A DNA stretch of 64,000 nucleotides from Sulfolobus acidocaldarius SUSAZ (GTDB taxonomy: Archaea; Thermoproteota; Thermoprotei_A; Sulfolobales; Sulfolobaceae), in contig CP006977.1 in the NCBI GenBank assembly GCA_000508305.1, positions 776,621 through 840,620 on the forward strand, written 5' to 3'. Positions 10,714 to 20,632 of this stretch are shown in pieces. Below the pieces are notes generated by a model that saw only the letters and a list, made by a program, of their open reading frames with translations, made no database searches and had not been told where the DNA came from. Numbering within the stretch: position 1 is the first letter of the stretch; each line of letters starts with the position of its first letter. The translations under genes and the position numbers were made by a program.

Positions 10714-13317
10714 TTACCCTTTTACCCACCAGAAGTAAAGTGAGTCTCCAGCACCACCTATCTGTGGATTCTCCTCATACGATATCTGTCCATTGTAGCC
10801 ATTCATATATGGTTTTACAACCCAGAACGCATTAGGTTGATCAAGATATATGTACATGTAGAGGTTTATTGCAGTCTGTTCTACTTGTTTGTATAATAAT
10901 GCAGCTTGTGTAGAATTTGTAGCACTATCAGCTTGAATTATCAAGTTGTTAAGTTGCTGGTACATTTGAGCCTCATTTGTATACCCTAATTGTTGTAAGT
11001 AAGATACATACCAGCCATCTGGTGCAGGATAAGTTCCATTCTCTTTATACATTGCATCAACAAAGTCAGATGGATATGGATAATCTGCAATCCATCCAAG
11101 ATAATACATGGGCATAGGGTTCTGTCCAGGAACCTGTAGTCCTATTATTGTCGAGAATGGTTCGTATAATGGTTCTATCTTTATGTTAGGGTCTATTTGC
11201 TGCATGGCTTGAGCAAACATCTGTACACCTGCATAGTCAACTGTATCTCCTGAGGGTACAATTATGGGGAAGTATACAGATTCATTATACACTCCTGATT
11301 GAATCAAAAGCTGTTTAGCATATGTCAAGTTAAATGTAGGTACACCTGTAAATTCTGATGGTGGGGTGTAATAGGGTAATCCTTTGATAATAACTCCCGC
11401 GTAAGGCTCTCCGAAGTCAAAACCGTATTTAGCGTTTCCTAAAATGTTCTCTATATAGTTTGTGTAGTTAAACGCATATGCAAACGCTTCTCTAACATAT
11501 AAGTTAGCGAAGTAGTTTGGAGGTATATTATAGTTTGGACCTAACTGTTTTAATCCACTTGTAGATATGTTGAGGTTGAATACGAAGAAGAACTCTGACA
11601 GAGTTGGGAACTGGTATATAGAGGCTTGTCCTTGTGCAACTAAAGGCTTTAATGAGGCAAAATAGTTTGTGGGTAGACCAGTAACAATATCAGCCTGTCC
11701 GCTCGTGAAAAGGTTATAAGCAGTTTGTGGATCCTTTACCCATTCTATTACAACAGTATCATTCGGTTTTGGTATACCAGGAACTCCTGGGAAGTAGGGA
11801 TTTGGAGTCAATACAACATACTGTCCTGGAACATATTGCTTTATCATGTAAGGACCAGATGCCAATGGATTATTCTCTACTTGAGTGTTATAGTGTCCCT
11901 CAATTGAAGTATTCTCATAGGCTAAGAAGCCTTGAGGAGTAAATGTTATTCCATCACCTACACTCTCTAACCATTTTGCACTCAATATACCAGCAGTCAA
12001 TGGATCTGCTATTGCAGTGAAGAATAGGTTAGGGGGAGTCGATTTGTAAAGATGGAATGTCACTGTATTAGTTGCATTATCATATGTTACAGCGTTCATG
12101 ATCTCCTGGAAACCTTGAGTTGGATTAGAGCTTGATACAACTGGTACGCCAATAGTAGCACCAGGTATCAAGTATTGTGCCAATATCCATGTTCCTGTAC
12201 CGGGAGTACCGCCTACAGTTAATAAGGCTCTTACTATAGAATACCAGACATCGTATGCTGTTATTGGACTTCCATCCGCGAAGTATAGTCCAGACCTTAT
12301 CTTAAACGTGTAAGTTGTGTAATTACTATTGATACCTCCATTCTGAACAGTTGGAATTTGTGCTGCTATAAATGGAATAAAGCTTGTCGTGCTTGAACCG
12401 TTGTATATTAATAATGTACCTATAATGTTACTAATTACCTCGAAGCCTACGCTCTCATAATCAATATCAGGATCGAATGAATAAGGTCCACCAGGGACAT
12501 TTTCAGCCACTGTTATAGTACCTGGGTTTGGTACGTTTCCTGAGAACTTGAATTGAGCATAAGGTCCTACTGCAACAGTATATAATGTGGAGAAGTTATA
12601 TGCTTCACCTGAACTCACATTTAGAGTTGTTAAAGTTAGTTTCACCACATAAATGCCTGGGGAGTTATATGTAATGTTAACGGGATTAATTGTCGGAAGT
12701 AGTGTGCTACTATTAGCCTTAATAGTTAGAGTTTGCCCATTTCCAAAGCTCCAGGTATAAGACTGGATTGTCATGTTTTGACCTGTTGGTGGCTGTAAAA
12801 ATCCAGCATAGAAGTATGCAGTCTCCCCTGCTTTAAAGAATGGTGCAGTGGGATTCTTGGTTGTGTTGAATGTTATTAAAGGCACTGATGCAATACCTGC
12901 TTCGTTAGATGGAATATTTGCTTCAACAGTAATTGGAAGTAATGATGAGTTTGTTGTTGATACAAGTTTATTGTTAACATACTCGTTAATCAGAACAAGG
13001 TAGTGTCCAGGATATTGATATGTATATGAAAATGAAGTAGAAGTCCCAGTAGCTGTAAAGTTTTTGATCACCCCGTCTCCAAAATTAACTGTAATAATCG
13101 CATTCGGCTGTGTATTATAAACTGTAAAATTTTCCGGTGTGCCTTGAAGTATAACAAACGATGTTGGTGCAAGTGCTACCGCCTGTATTGAAGAGGAGGA
13201 TCTACTCGTCATAAGAAAATAGGCAGCTACTGCAGCTATAATTATTACGACCACTACTATTACTGCTATTATAGTTCTAGAAATTCCTCTCTTAGACCTT
13301 TTACCGGTTTTTTTCAT
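10714..13317 (-). CDS. ABC importer solute-binding protein with PKD-like domains (SBP family 5)
   Basis: The lipid- or helix-anchored substrate receptor of the importer, exposed outside the membrane. An N-terminal basic stretch and one membrane helix (about residues 14-37) are followed by two PKD-like beta domains. The first carries VNFGDG and a YPGHYLVLINEY strand. The second carries YTWSFGNGQ and SPGIYVVKLTL. The family 5 (DppA/OppA) domain fills the rest, to residue 867. It includes TFKIRSGLYFADGSPITAYD and GPYMIKQYVPGQYVVLTPNPY. I chose the ATG at 13317 over the one at 13341 because a TATA box lies 26 bases before it. Its size exceeds usual relatives (about 550) because of the PKD part. 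Peptides or oligosaccharides are both possible ligands. Confidence 0.9.
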   Translation of the reverse strand: MKKTGKRSKRGISRTIIAVIVVVVIIIAAVAAYFLMTSRSSSSIQAVALAPTSFVILQGTPENFTVYNTQPNAIITVNFGDGVIKNFTATGTSTSFSYTYQYPGHYLVLINEYVNNKLVSTTNSSLLPITVEANIPSNEAGIASVPLITFNTTKNPTAPFFKAGETAYFYAGFLQPPTGQNMTIQSYTWSFGNGQTLTIKANSSTLLPTINPVNITYNSPGIYVVKLTLTTLNVSSGEAYNFSTLYTVAVGPYAQFKFSGNVPNPGTITVAENVPGGPYSFDPDIDYESVGFEVISNIIGTLLIYNGSSTTSFIPFIAAQIPTVQNGGINSNYTTYTFKIRSGLYFADGSPITAYDVWYSIVRALLTVGGTPGTGTWILAQYLIPGATIGVPVVSSSNPTQGFQEIMNAVTYDNATNTVTFHLYKSTPPNLFFTAIADPLTAGILSAKWLESVGDGITFTPQGFLAYENTSIEGHYNTQVENNPLASGPYMIKQYVPGQYVVLTPNPYFPGVPGIPKPNDTVVIEWVKDPQTAYNLFTSGQADIVTGLPTNYFASLKPLVAQGQASIYQFPTLSEFFFVFNLNISTSGLKQLGPNYNIPPNYFANLYVREAFAYAFNYTNYIENILGNAKYGFDFGEPYAGVIIKGLPYYTPPSEFTGVPTFNLTYAKQLLIQSGVYNESVYFPIIVPSGDTVDYAGVQMFAQAMQQIDPNIKIEPLYEPFSTIIGLQVPGQNPMPMYYLGWIADYPYPSDFVDAMYKENGTYPAPDGWYVSYLQQLGYTNEAQMYQQLNNLIIQADSATNSTQAALLYKQVEQTAINLYMYIYLDQPNAFWVVKPYMNGYNGQISYEENPQIGGAGDSLYFWWVKG

Positions 13318-13339
13318 GACTAGATCAAAATAATAGATC

Positions 13340-13347
13340 ATTTAATA
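13340..13347 (-). promoter_or_regulatory. TATA box of the importer operon
   Basis: On the minus strand TATTAAAT lies centred about 26 bases before the ATG at 13317. It would place the transcript start at that codon and would lie over the alternative upstream ATG, which argues for the shorter protein. Confidence 0.45.
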
Positions 13348-13525
13348 GCTATAAATGTTACTAATTAAAGGTTTCTGATTAAATTTTAATAATCAAAACC
13401 ACTTTCTAACGAATAGAATCTCATTAATTTATTAAATGAAGTTAGAGAAATTAAGGTTTATTAAATTCTATCCTACGTACGGGTATATTGTAAACTCAAA
13501 TAAACTCTTATCTGCAATAAAATGA

Positions 13526-13533
13526 TAAATTTA
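13526..13533 (+). promoter_or_regulatory. TATA box before the gene at 13559
   Basis: TAAATTTA is centred about 29 bases before the ATG at 13559. With this box the transcript would be leaderless from that ATG, so the GTG at 13541 is unlikely to be used. Confidence 0.45.
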
Positions 13534-13558
13534 ATTACAAGTGTTTTATGATAAAACC

Positions 13559-14404
13559 ATGGCTAGTGGTACATACATTATTAACCATGAGGATAAAGCG
13601 ATTGTGTTCACAGGTAATTACACTGCAATATTTGAGAGAAATGTAGTGAGAGGAAAAATAGAAATATCGCAAGGTTTGAAAGCTGAATTTGAGGGGAAAG
13701 TAAATAAGTTACCAACAAAAGTTCAGGAAGCACATGAAATCATAAAGTCGCTATTTGTGAGCCCGCCATTAAATGTAAAGCTTGGTTATATGGTTGAGGT
13801 AGAGAACGACAAGGTAAAGTTAAGGGCATGGGGAGTTATAATCAACGATGTGAAGTCCCTCTTTAACAGATTATCAGAAATGAAAATATTTCCAGTTGAC
13901 TTTAATGCTCTTTCCTTAAAATATTCTTTGCCTATAAAGGTTATTAAAGATATAATAGAGAAGAAACCATTTGAATTTGAAGATGAGGTATATAAAGAAT
14001 TTTTGAAGAAGTTCGGTAGCATGTTACCTAGGGTAGAGGACTTTAAAGACTTCAGGATTATAATAAACGTTTCCAGGGAATATGGTACAGTTATCCTACT
14101 CTTCAATGGGAATATAATATATTCGTCTAGAATAAATTACTCAACCGTTTCACATTATCTACTACTCTCCCCAAAGGAATTAATGGAGGAGTTAGTCTTT
14201 TCTATCGAGGGACTTGTGAACTTACTAGGGAAGGCTAAAAATGATTTGATTTTGCCTGGTGTCGTTGAAGGAAAGCTAAATCAAGATGTCTTCCAAATAA
14301 GGTCTGTGAATGAGGAGTTAAACTTACCTGTCAAGAGCATTGACGATATATCGAATTTCGTTCAGAAGCTGAGGAAAGAAATTTTTAACTCTTTTACGAG
14401 TTAG
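13559..14404 (+). CDS. hypothetical protein, soluble, 281 residues
   Basis: I do not recognise this protein. It starts MASGTYIINHEDKAIVF at the ATG that fits the TATA box. A GTG 18 bases earlier keeps the same frame. It has no membrane helix or signal peptide. The first 90 residues look all-beta, and the middle is mixed. The last third has a strand-rich piece (VILLFNGNIIYSSR) and then a helix-rich end. The next gene starts 18 bases after its stop in the same direction, so the two probably form an operon. It faces away from the importer promoter with about 240 bases between the starts. No function can be assigned. Confidence 0.75.
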   Translation: MASGTYIINHEDKAIVFTGNYTAIFERNVVRGKIEISQGLKAEFEGKVNKLPTKVQEAHEIIKSLFVSPPLNVKLGYMVEVENDKVKLRAWGVIINDVKSLFNRLSEMKIFPVDFNALSLKYSLPIKVIKDIIEKKPFEFEDEVYKEFLKKFGSMLPRVEDFKDFRIIINVSREYGTVILLFNGNIIYSSRINYSTVSHYLLLSPKELMEELVFSIEGLVNLLGKAKNDLILPGVVEGKLNQDVFQIRSVNEELNLPVKSIDDISNFVQKLRKEIFNSFTS

Positions 14405-14422
14405 TACACGTGGAGAAGTTAA

Positions 14423-14734
14423 ATGGTAAGTATTAAGGGTTTACATGAGAGAGTTAGATCTATTCTTGACGATATCTACATTGAGTCTCATGAGGTTAGG
14501 GGAGTGAGAAACGGTTTTGAGATAATACAAAAATATTCTAGGGATAATTACGTGGAGAAAGAGGAACTCTACATAAATAAAAAAGACTATAGTATAAGCT
14601 TGTACATTGATTCAATTGGAACTGGCTCCTTAACTATTGTTAAGGATGGAAAGATTGAGGCAAAGAAAATTAGTAGTGAAGAACTAGAAAAGACCATAAA
14701 GGAAATTATGGCAATTCTGGGAGATAACTCATAA
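14423..14734 (+). CDS. hypothetical small acidic protein
   Basis: A 103-residue protein that I do not recognise. It is predicted soluble with a helix, a beta-rich centre (YSISLYIDSIGTGSLTIVKDG) and a C-terminal helix ending in EKTIKEIMAILGD. It lies 18 bases downstream of the previous unknown gene and is preceded by TGGAGAAG, a weak ribosome site. Shared strand and close spacing suggest joint function with that gene. Confidence 0.65.
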   Translation: MVSIKGLHERVRSILDDIYIESHEVRGVRNGFEIIQKYSRDNYVEKEELYINKKDYSISLYIDSIGTGSLTIVKDGKIEAKKISSEELEKTIKEIMAILGDNS

Positions 14735-14781
14735 TTGATTGTGAACGACTAATGTTAAGTTAAAAGTAGAGTTAAGTTAGC

Positions 14782-16683
14782 TTACGAGAGAATCTGGACT
14801 ATATCGTCACTGGTCAGCCTCTTAGTTGGATCATTTAATATGGTTCCCTGTATTACTCTAGTAAGCTCAGGAAGAGTATTCATTGGTAGAGAAGGTTTGA
14901 AACCTTCTAAAACCTTCTTGGAATTGTCTATCTCTGCAAGTGCACTATTTAATTTATTTTGAAGGTAAAGATCAACGGCACTCTCTATATATTTTGTGAC
15001 GGGGCTTATATTTCCGGTAAGTAGGTAATAGGCAGTGACGCCTAGGGCATAATTATCCATGGAGGGTTGTGCCCCTTTTCCTGTTATTACTGCCTCTATT
15101 TGCTCTGGAGGTGAATAGGCTGGTGTTGCTTGTGAGATCTTCTCTCCTACTCTTACTGCACTACCTAAGTCTCCTAGTTTTATAATTCCACTACTATTTA
15201 TCTCGTCCAGTAACAACTTCTGATCTTTTGGAGGCTTTACAGAAAGAAATATGTTTCTCGGCTTAACGTCTAAATGCACATATCCTCTCTTGTGCAAATA
15301 CTTTAAGGCTAATCCAACTTCTCTTATTATTGCTTTCACTATATACTGAAAATATGGACTACTCCTTATTTCATTTATAACGTCAGCGATCGTTCCCCCA
15401 TCCATGAACTCCATTATTATAGCCGGTGGATAATTGAAATAAGCCTCGGCATTTCCTTTGATAATTGAATTAATATAATTACTGTCAGCGTATATACCAT
15501 AAATACTAACTATTTTATCGTTCTTGGATAGTTCCTTTAAATTCTCAGATTCCTTAAACAATGTGTCAAAAGAGGATTTAGATAAATTTTCAGGACTCAA
15601 AATCTTTATAGCATAATATTTACTTTCTCTCTCTGCTTTCACTACATATCCATTTCCTCCCTGTCCTACTACATCTATAACCTTATACCCATAAATTTCT
15701 TTGTTTATCCATATTCTTGGATCCCAATTATTAGGTGGAGGTAAAGATATCTTCTGCTTAAGTGTAGGCTTGTATAAGCTCTTAAAATTTATAGTAACAG
15801 TAGAGCCTCTCTTAGCTATCCCGCTATCTGTAACTGGTTTAAAAATAACATCTCCCACTGCAACCTCTTCAACTTTCCATTTTAGATATTGTTCATTTAG
15901 TGCTGGTACCACTAGCTGTTGTCCCTCAATTATATCATACTCCTGTCCATTAACATTAAGTTTAGAGTTTATCCCTGTCGGTAGACCTGATATCCTGAAC
16001 ACACTTATACAGTGAGGGTATTTGTCAAAGGGTATAGTATCGCTCTTTTTGAATTTTATTACAATTGTTTGTCCTTTCCTAATTTTCCCACTAACTACAT
16101 CTGGCAAATAATAAGTGTTTTCAACTAATTGTGGACACAAGAGGTAATCAGCAGATTTTTCCTTCACAGTTACCCTATTTCCCCTCTCTTTCTGAAGAGT
16201 TCCATTAATTTCTATGCTCCATTCTGCTCCCTTTGGTAAACCCTTTACTACTATTGTAGTTGGATACCCTCTTCCTGATAAGTTAAAGTAAGCTAAGCTC
16301 GTTAACGTAGCAAGGTAAATGGGTAATTGTAATGTGGGAAATACTAACGAAGATATAAATCCACCAATAATGCAGACTATTCCCCATACTTCAGGTATGA
16401 CGATTCCAGGTAACCCTAACAGGAAGGGTAATAGTAATCCTAAATAAGGAATAGTGAACAATGAGTAATTACCAGTTTGACCTTGGACACTGAAAACAAG
16501 TGATATTGCTACTATGAAAATTCCGGCAATTATTGAGACCCTTTTTATAAAGGCTGAGATAAAGGATAATATAATTCCCAACGTTATTATTCCTACATAC
16601 GCTGGAGAAAATTTTAACTCATAATAGAATATAGGAAGTATTACCAGAGTTATTGCACTACTTACTAGTAATTTCCTGTTCAA
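14782..16683 (-). CDS. membrane Ser/Thr protein kinase with PEGA-like domains
   Basis: A Hanks-type protein kinase anchored in the membrane. About five helices span residues 5-133. Two related beta domains follow (about 140-214 and 220-302), each opening with a GLPKG or GLPTG turn as in PEGA domains. The kinase lies at about 332-620. Visible parts are the glycine loop GQGGNGYVVKA, the ATP-binding lysine in YAIKIL, the catalytic loop HLDVKPRN (HLD in place of HRD), DLG in place of DFG, and the YSPPEQI substrate-lobe motif. The TTG start shares four bases with the stop of the RNA methyltransferase upstream. In crenarchaea such kinases regulate archaella and other surface processes, and the target here is unknown. 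It is last in the Elp3-Nsun operon. Confidence 0.9.
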   Translation of the reverse strand: MNRKLLVSSAITLVILPIFYYELKFSPAYVGIITLGIILSFISAFIKRVSIIAGIFIVAISLVFSVQGQTGNYSLFTIPYLGLLLPFLLGLPGIVIPEVWGIVCIIGGFISSLVFPTLQLPIYLATLTSLAYFNLSGRGYPTTIVVKGLPKGAEWSIEINGTLQKERGNRVTVKEKSADYLLCPQLVENTYYLPDVVSGKIRKGQTIVIKFKKSDTIPFDKYPHCISVFRISGLPTGINSKLNVNGQEYDIIEGQQLVVPALNEQYLKWKVEEVAVGDVIFKPVTDSGIAKRGSTVTINFKSLYKPTLKQKISLPPPNNWDPRIWINKEIYGYKVIDVVGQGGNGYVVKAERESKYYAIKILSPENLSKSSFDTLFKESENLKELSKNDKIVSIYGIYADSNYINSIIKGNAEAYFNYPPAIIMEFMDGGTIADVINEIRSSPYFQYIVKAIIREVGLALKYLHKRGYVHLDVKPRNIFLSVKPPKDQKLLLDEINSSGIIKLGDLGSAVRVGEKISQATPAYSPPEQIEAVITGKGAQPSMDNYALGVTAYYLLTGNISPVTKYIESAVDLYLQNKLNSALAEIDNSKKVLEGFKPSLPMNTLPELTRVIQGTILNDPTKRLTSDDIVQILS

Positions 16684-17783
16684 TTCTGATCATCTAATGT
16701 TATGTTTTTAGAGAAATTAAATTTTGCAATGAAAAAGCCTTCTGTACCATGGATGTTAGGATAAAATCTGACTACTCTTTTCCACACCTTACTCCTCTTA
16801 TAGCCGTAATTAGTTGTATCTATGGATATGGGCGTCAGAAAAGCCTCATACTTTTCAGCTATCTTTTCGCCTTCTTCCGGAAATAATGAGCAAGTGGAGA
16901 AGACTGTAGGAACCTTGAATTTCCTTATATTCCATAGAATATTTCTTTGGAGTCTGCTTAATCGCATCAAATCTTTTTTGGTTATTCGTAAGAAAATTGA
17001 GGGATCTGCAACAAACGTTCCACTATTAGTACATGGTGCATCTATAAGAACTTTGTCTGCCTTAGTGATGGGAACATTTGAACCATCACCTATAACTAAT
17101 TCAACATTCTCGACACCTAGTTTATTCATTAGATCTTGCTGGACCTTTATCCTCTTTGAGGATATGTCGATCCCTATTACCAAGGACTTATTATTGGTAA
17201 TCTGTTGTATTAGAGATGTCTTTATACCAGGGGCGCATCCTATCTCCAGTATTTTTTCATTAGGTTTCGGATCTAGAAAGATAATACTGTAAACACTGGC
17301 TTTGTCTTGAATTAAAATTTCTCCGTTTTTGAACTCCTCTAGATCTGAAATCCTTCCCTTTGTCTTTATCACTCTAAATAAAAATTCAAACGAATCTTTT
17401 TGAAGTACAACCCCCTTCCTCTCCAGTTTCCTCCTCACATCTTCCACATCAGCTTTAAGTGTATTTACCCTTATCCATTGCTGTCGCGTCCTCACATTTA
17501 AGTCCCCCATTATTGATTGTAGTCTTTCCTCAGCCCATTTTGGAGGCTTAAATGGAAAGTCTGAATTCAAGGAGACACTTATGATGTCTTCAATATCCCT
17601 TTCAGGGTATAGAAAGGTCGCATAATAGTAGTTCCATAGAACTCTTAAGAATTTGTTAAATAGTTTCCTCCTATTTACTTTATGGTTTAGACTTTTTACA
17701 GCTATATCGAAAGCCTTTTCAGGAGACGTCTTTCTTTCAATTATGAGCTTAATAGCAGTGGAAAAAAGCTGTACTTCACTCAT
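16680..17783 (-). CDS. NSUN/Sun family RNA cytosine-5 methyltransferase
   Basis: A 367-residue SAM-dependent enzyme that methylates C5 of cytosine in tRNA or rRNA. The SAM loop is EIGCAPGIKTSL (about residue 176). The two mechanistic cysteines of the NOL1/NOP2/sun family are both present, in DAPCTNSG (release of product) and FSTCSLFPEEGE (attack on the base). The N-terminal 100 residues are helical, like the NusB-like or substrate-recognition domain of relatives, and RVNTLK marks the start of the RFM fold. It overlaps Elp3 upstream by ATGA and the kinase downstream by TTGA. Which RNA position it modifies is not visible. Confidence 0.92.
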   Translation of the reverse strand: MSEVQLFSTAIKLIIERKTSPEKAFDIAVKSLNHKVNRRKLFNKFLRVLWNYYYATFLYPERDIEDIISVSLNSDFPFKPPKWAEERLQSIMGDLNVRTRQQWIRVNTLKADVEDVRRKLERKGVVLQKDSFEFLFRVIKTKGRISDLEEFKNGEILIQDKASVYSIIFLDPKPNEKILEIGCAPGIKTSLIQQITNNKSLVIGIDISSKRIKVQQDLMNKLGVENVELVIGDGSNVPITKADKVLIDAPCTNSGTFVADPSIFLRITKKDLMRLSRLQRNILWNIRKFKVPTVFSTCSLFPEEGEKIAEKYEAFLTPISIDTTNYGYKRSKVWKRVVRFYPNIHGTEGFFIAKFNFSKNITLDDQN

Positions 17784-19174
17784 TTTAAATCCTTTGCAAC
17801 GTAAGGATATTCGTTGTGATATCCCTTCTTTCTGTAATATTCTCTAACACCAATCCCTGAAAGTACTAGAATCTTTTTCACATCAAATTCCTCTGCTGAT
17901 ATTCTTTCAGCCTCTGCTAATAGTCTTCCTCCATATCCCTTATGTTGGAAGGAAAAATCATCCCAAAGTCCCACTGGAGTTTCTGGTCCGTAGATATGTA
18001 ACTCCCTCACTATAGTGACGTCATCTCTATTACTTGGCTTTCTTAACCTGAGATAGCCCACCAGTGTATCGTCGTCATATTCGTAAGATAAGAACACCTC
18101 TATACCTCCACTGGCTTCATACTCATATCTCTTTAATTTTGGTTCACCAGTGGGTAACTTTCCTGTATGTATCCATTTTATTCCCACTTCTCTGTGTCTT
18201 ATTTCATTGATTTTAATGCCCTTCTGTTTTGCCCTATTCTCAACTAGTTCTCTGAGGTTCCCTTTCTTATTACCATCAATAATAATGGTAGCCGGTATGT
18301 CTCTCTGGACTCTCATTACTCTCACCCAAGGTGGTATCAACTTATAGATTTCAGAAATAAGTTCAATTAGTGTTTCAGTATCATAGGGTTTGTAAAGACC
18401 CCTCTTCCACAGTTCAGCTAATGGGGCAGTCTCCACTACTAGAGTTGGATATATCTTCAACATATCTGGTGAAAAATCGGGATCAGAAAATATTCTCTTG
18501 AAAGACTCTAGATCCTTATCAGGGTCACTACCGGGCAAGCCAAGCATCATGTGATATACTACTTTAAATCCATTGTCTTTTAGAATTTTAGTAGCTTCTA
18601 TTGAGTCTTTAACCGTGTGACCCCTGTTGCTCCGAGTCAACAGATCGTCGTATACTGTTTGAACTCCCAATTCAACTTTTGTTACCCCAAGTCTAAGCAT
18701 TTGCTTCGCATGAACCTCTTTACTCCAGTCTGGTTTAGTTTCAACAGTTAATCCAACACATCTTATTGAGGCAGTCTCGTTTCTCAGTTGCGCATCCTCT
18801 AAGAACGTAAAACCTGGTTTTTGGCTAGAGGGGTATCTATTCATAGCCTCTAGGGCTTGAGTAACAAACCAATCTTGATAATCTATGGGAGTAGCAAGAA
18901 ATGTTCCTCCCATGATTATAAGTTCGATCTTGCTTGGGTTGTGACCATTAGCCTCATATTGCCTGAGGCGAGATTGGACTTGGTAAAACGGTTCATAATT
19001 GTTCTCTATTGCCCTCATCAATGTAGGTTCATTTCCATAATAGCTCTGTGGTGTACCGTACTCAACACCTCCTGGGCAGAATATACATTTTCCATGAGGG
19101 CATCTATGGGGATGTGTCATTACTGACACTATTGTTACTCCGGAGATCATTCTAACCGGCTTTTTGATTAGCAC
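17780..19174 (-). CDS. elp3: Elp3-type tRNA U34 carboxymethyl synthase (radical SAM + GNAT)
   Basis: Catalytic Elongator homologue that makes cm5U/ncm5U at the wobble base of tRNA. The [4Fe-4S]-binding cysteines sit in HRCPHGKCIFC (residues 23-33). The radical SAM core runs to about 290, with IIMGGTFLATP and HMMLGLPGSDPD. The C-terminal GNAT domain has HKGYGGRLLAEAE and YYRKKGYHNEYPYVAKDL, which closes nearly all Elp3 proteins. Translation starts at GTG. The N-terminal helical domain of about 80 residues found in other Elp3 proteins is absent, and an in-frame stop lies nine bases before the start, so this is not an annotation error. It is first in a three-gene operon with 4-nt overlaps. Confidence 0.93.
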   Translation of the reverse strand: MLIKKPVRMISGVTIVSVMTHPHRCPHGKCIFCPGGVEYGTPQSYYGNEPTLMRAIENNYEPFYQVQSRLRQYEANGHNPSKIELIIMGGTFLATPIDYQDWFVTQALEAMNRYPSSQKPGFTFLEDAQLRNETASIRCVGLTVETKPDWSKEVHAKQMLRLGVTKVELGVQTVYDDLLTRSNRGHTVKDSIEATKILKDNGFKVVYHMMLGLPGSDPDKDLESFKRIFSDPDFSPDMLKIYPTLVVETAPLAELWKRGLYKPYDTETLIELISEIYKLIPPWVRVMRVQRDIPATIIIDGNKKGNLRELVENRAKQKGIKINEIRHREVGIKWIHTGKLPTGEPKLKRYEYEASGGIEVFLSYEYDDDTLVGYLRLRKPSNRDDVTIVRELHIYGPETPVGLWDDFSFQHKGYGGRLLAEAERISAEEFDVKKILVLSGIGVREYYRKKGYHNEYPYVAKDLK

Positions 19175-19270
19175 AGGTAATTTTTATGGTGCTAATTAAT
19201 AATCCTGTTGATTCTACAGTTATGATTTTTAGAGATTAAAGTTTTAAACAATGAGTATTTACTAATTGTT

Positions 19271-20602
19271 ATGAAGCTCACTTGGCGGAGCGTCTTAATA
19301 GCCGGTATGGGAGTATTCACTGATGGTTATAATCTTTACTCACTTTCCTTGGTAATATATTCCATATCAAATTTCATTCAGCTGAATAATGTAACGTCTG
19401 GTTTACTCGTAGCTGGAAGTTATTTTGGTGCAGCCATATCTGCATTGATATTTGGACTAATTTCCGACTTTCAGGGAAGAAAAAGGATGTATGGAATTGA
19501 TGTGACTTTAATGACAATAGGAGCTATTTTGCAGGCATTCTCTCAGAACTACACAGAGTTATTCTTATCAAGGTTATTGCTAGGAATGGGGATTGGTGCA
19601 GATTATGTGTTATCTCCTGTTATTGTAGCTGAAAATGCAGATAAAGACAAAAGAGGAAAAGCAATGGTCATAACATTTGCCGTAATGTGGGGTTTAGGTG
19701 CAGTAGCTGCGGCTTTTGTAACTCAACTCTCTTATCTCTTACCGTCTTCTCTCGGCTGGAGATTAGTGTTAGGTTTGGGTGCAATTCCTGCCCTTAGTGT
19801 AATCTTAGCTAGAAGAAAATTGAGCGAGACTTTACTATTTCTCACCAAGGTAAAACCAGATAGTAACGAACTGAATAGATTGAAATTTGATGGAGTGGAT
19901 GTGAAGGTTAACGTTGATGAATCTTCCTTCCTAATGAGATTAATAAAGTCAATGAGATTCATTATTATTGCAGCAATTCTTTGGGTTCTGTATGACATTT
20001 ACTCATCCACCTTTGCAATATATGGTCCAATTACAATAGCCAAAAACCTGGGCTTATCGCCAATTATGTTCACTTATGTCGCCCAATTCTTCGCCGGAAT
20101 ACCTGGACAATTAATTTGCATCTTCCTAGTGGATAAAATAGGTAGGAGGAAGCTCATAGTTTTAGGTTATGCCGGCGTCGCATTGTGGTTAGTGATGTAC
20201 TCACTTTTGTTGATTGACCCATTTATATTTGGTTTGTCTAAGACGAGTACATTAGAGGGAACAGGTGCTGTTTTAGGTTTTTCGTTTTACATGCTTAACT
20301 ATCTATTTTCAGCAATAGGTCCAGCATCAATAATTGGCTCAGGCATGATAGCTCCTGAATTATCCTTTACTAAAGTGAGGGCAACTTCCCAAGCTATAAG
20401 TGTAGCTGTAGACAGAGCTGCATCTGCTACAGTAATATCGTTATTTCCTTCCCTGGTCAACATAGTAGGATTAGGAGTAATGGTAGGAATTTACGCCTCT
20501 GTAGCATTTGTTTCGAGTTTGATAGTTATGTTCTTTGTACCTGAGACAAGGAGCAGAGAATTAGATTTTGTCTCTGAAGGAAGAGAAGCTAAAATTACTT
20601 AA
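19271..20602 (+). CDS. MFS transporter (phosphate/metabolite:H+ symporter type)
   Basis: A 12-helix major facilitator protein of 443 residues. The start [27 protein letters not shown], with its Asp-Gly-Tyr in helix 1, is characteristic of the Pho84-like and sugar/metabolite symporter branch. Loop 2-3 has [15 protein letters not shown] (family GxxxDrxGRr signature). [17 protein letters not shown] continues in helices 4-5, and the second half repeats [12 protein letters not shown]. Substrates in this branch include phosphate, sugars and organic acids, and I cannot choose between them. It is divergent from elp3, and the 96 bases between hold both promoters. Confidence 0.88.
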   Translation: MKLTWRSVLIAGMGVFTDGYNLYSLSLVIYSISNFIQLNNVTSGLLVAGSYFGAAISALIFGLISDFQGRKRMYGIDVTLMTIGAILQAFSQNYTELFLSRLLLGMGIGADYVLSPVIVAENADKDKRGKAMVITFAVMWGLGAVAAAFVTQLSYLLPSSLGWRLVLGLGAIPALSVILARRKLSETLLFLTKVKPDSNELNRLKFDGVDVKVNVDESSFLMRLIKSMRFIIIAAILWVLYDIYSSTFAIYGPITIAKNLGLSPIMFTYVAQFFAGIPGQLICIFLVDKIGRRKLIVLGYAGVALWLVMYSLLLIDPFIFGLSKTSTLEGTGAVLGFSFYMLNYLFSAIGPASIIGSGMIAPELSFTKVRATSQAISVAVDRAASATVISLFPSLVNIVGLGVMVGIYASVAFVSSLIVMFFVPETRSRELDFVSEGREAKIT

Positions 20603-20632
20603 TCTCTTTAGAGAGGAACTGTAAATTCCCTC

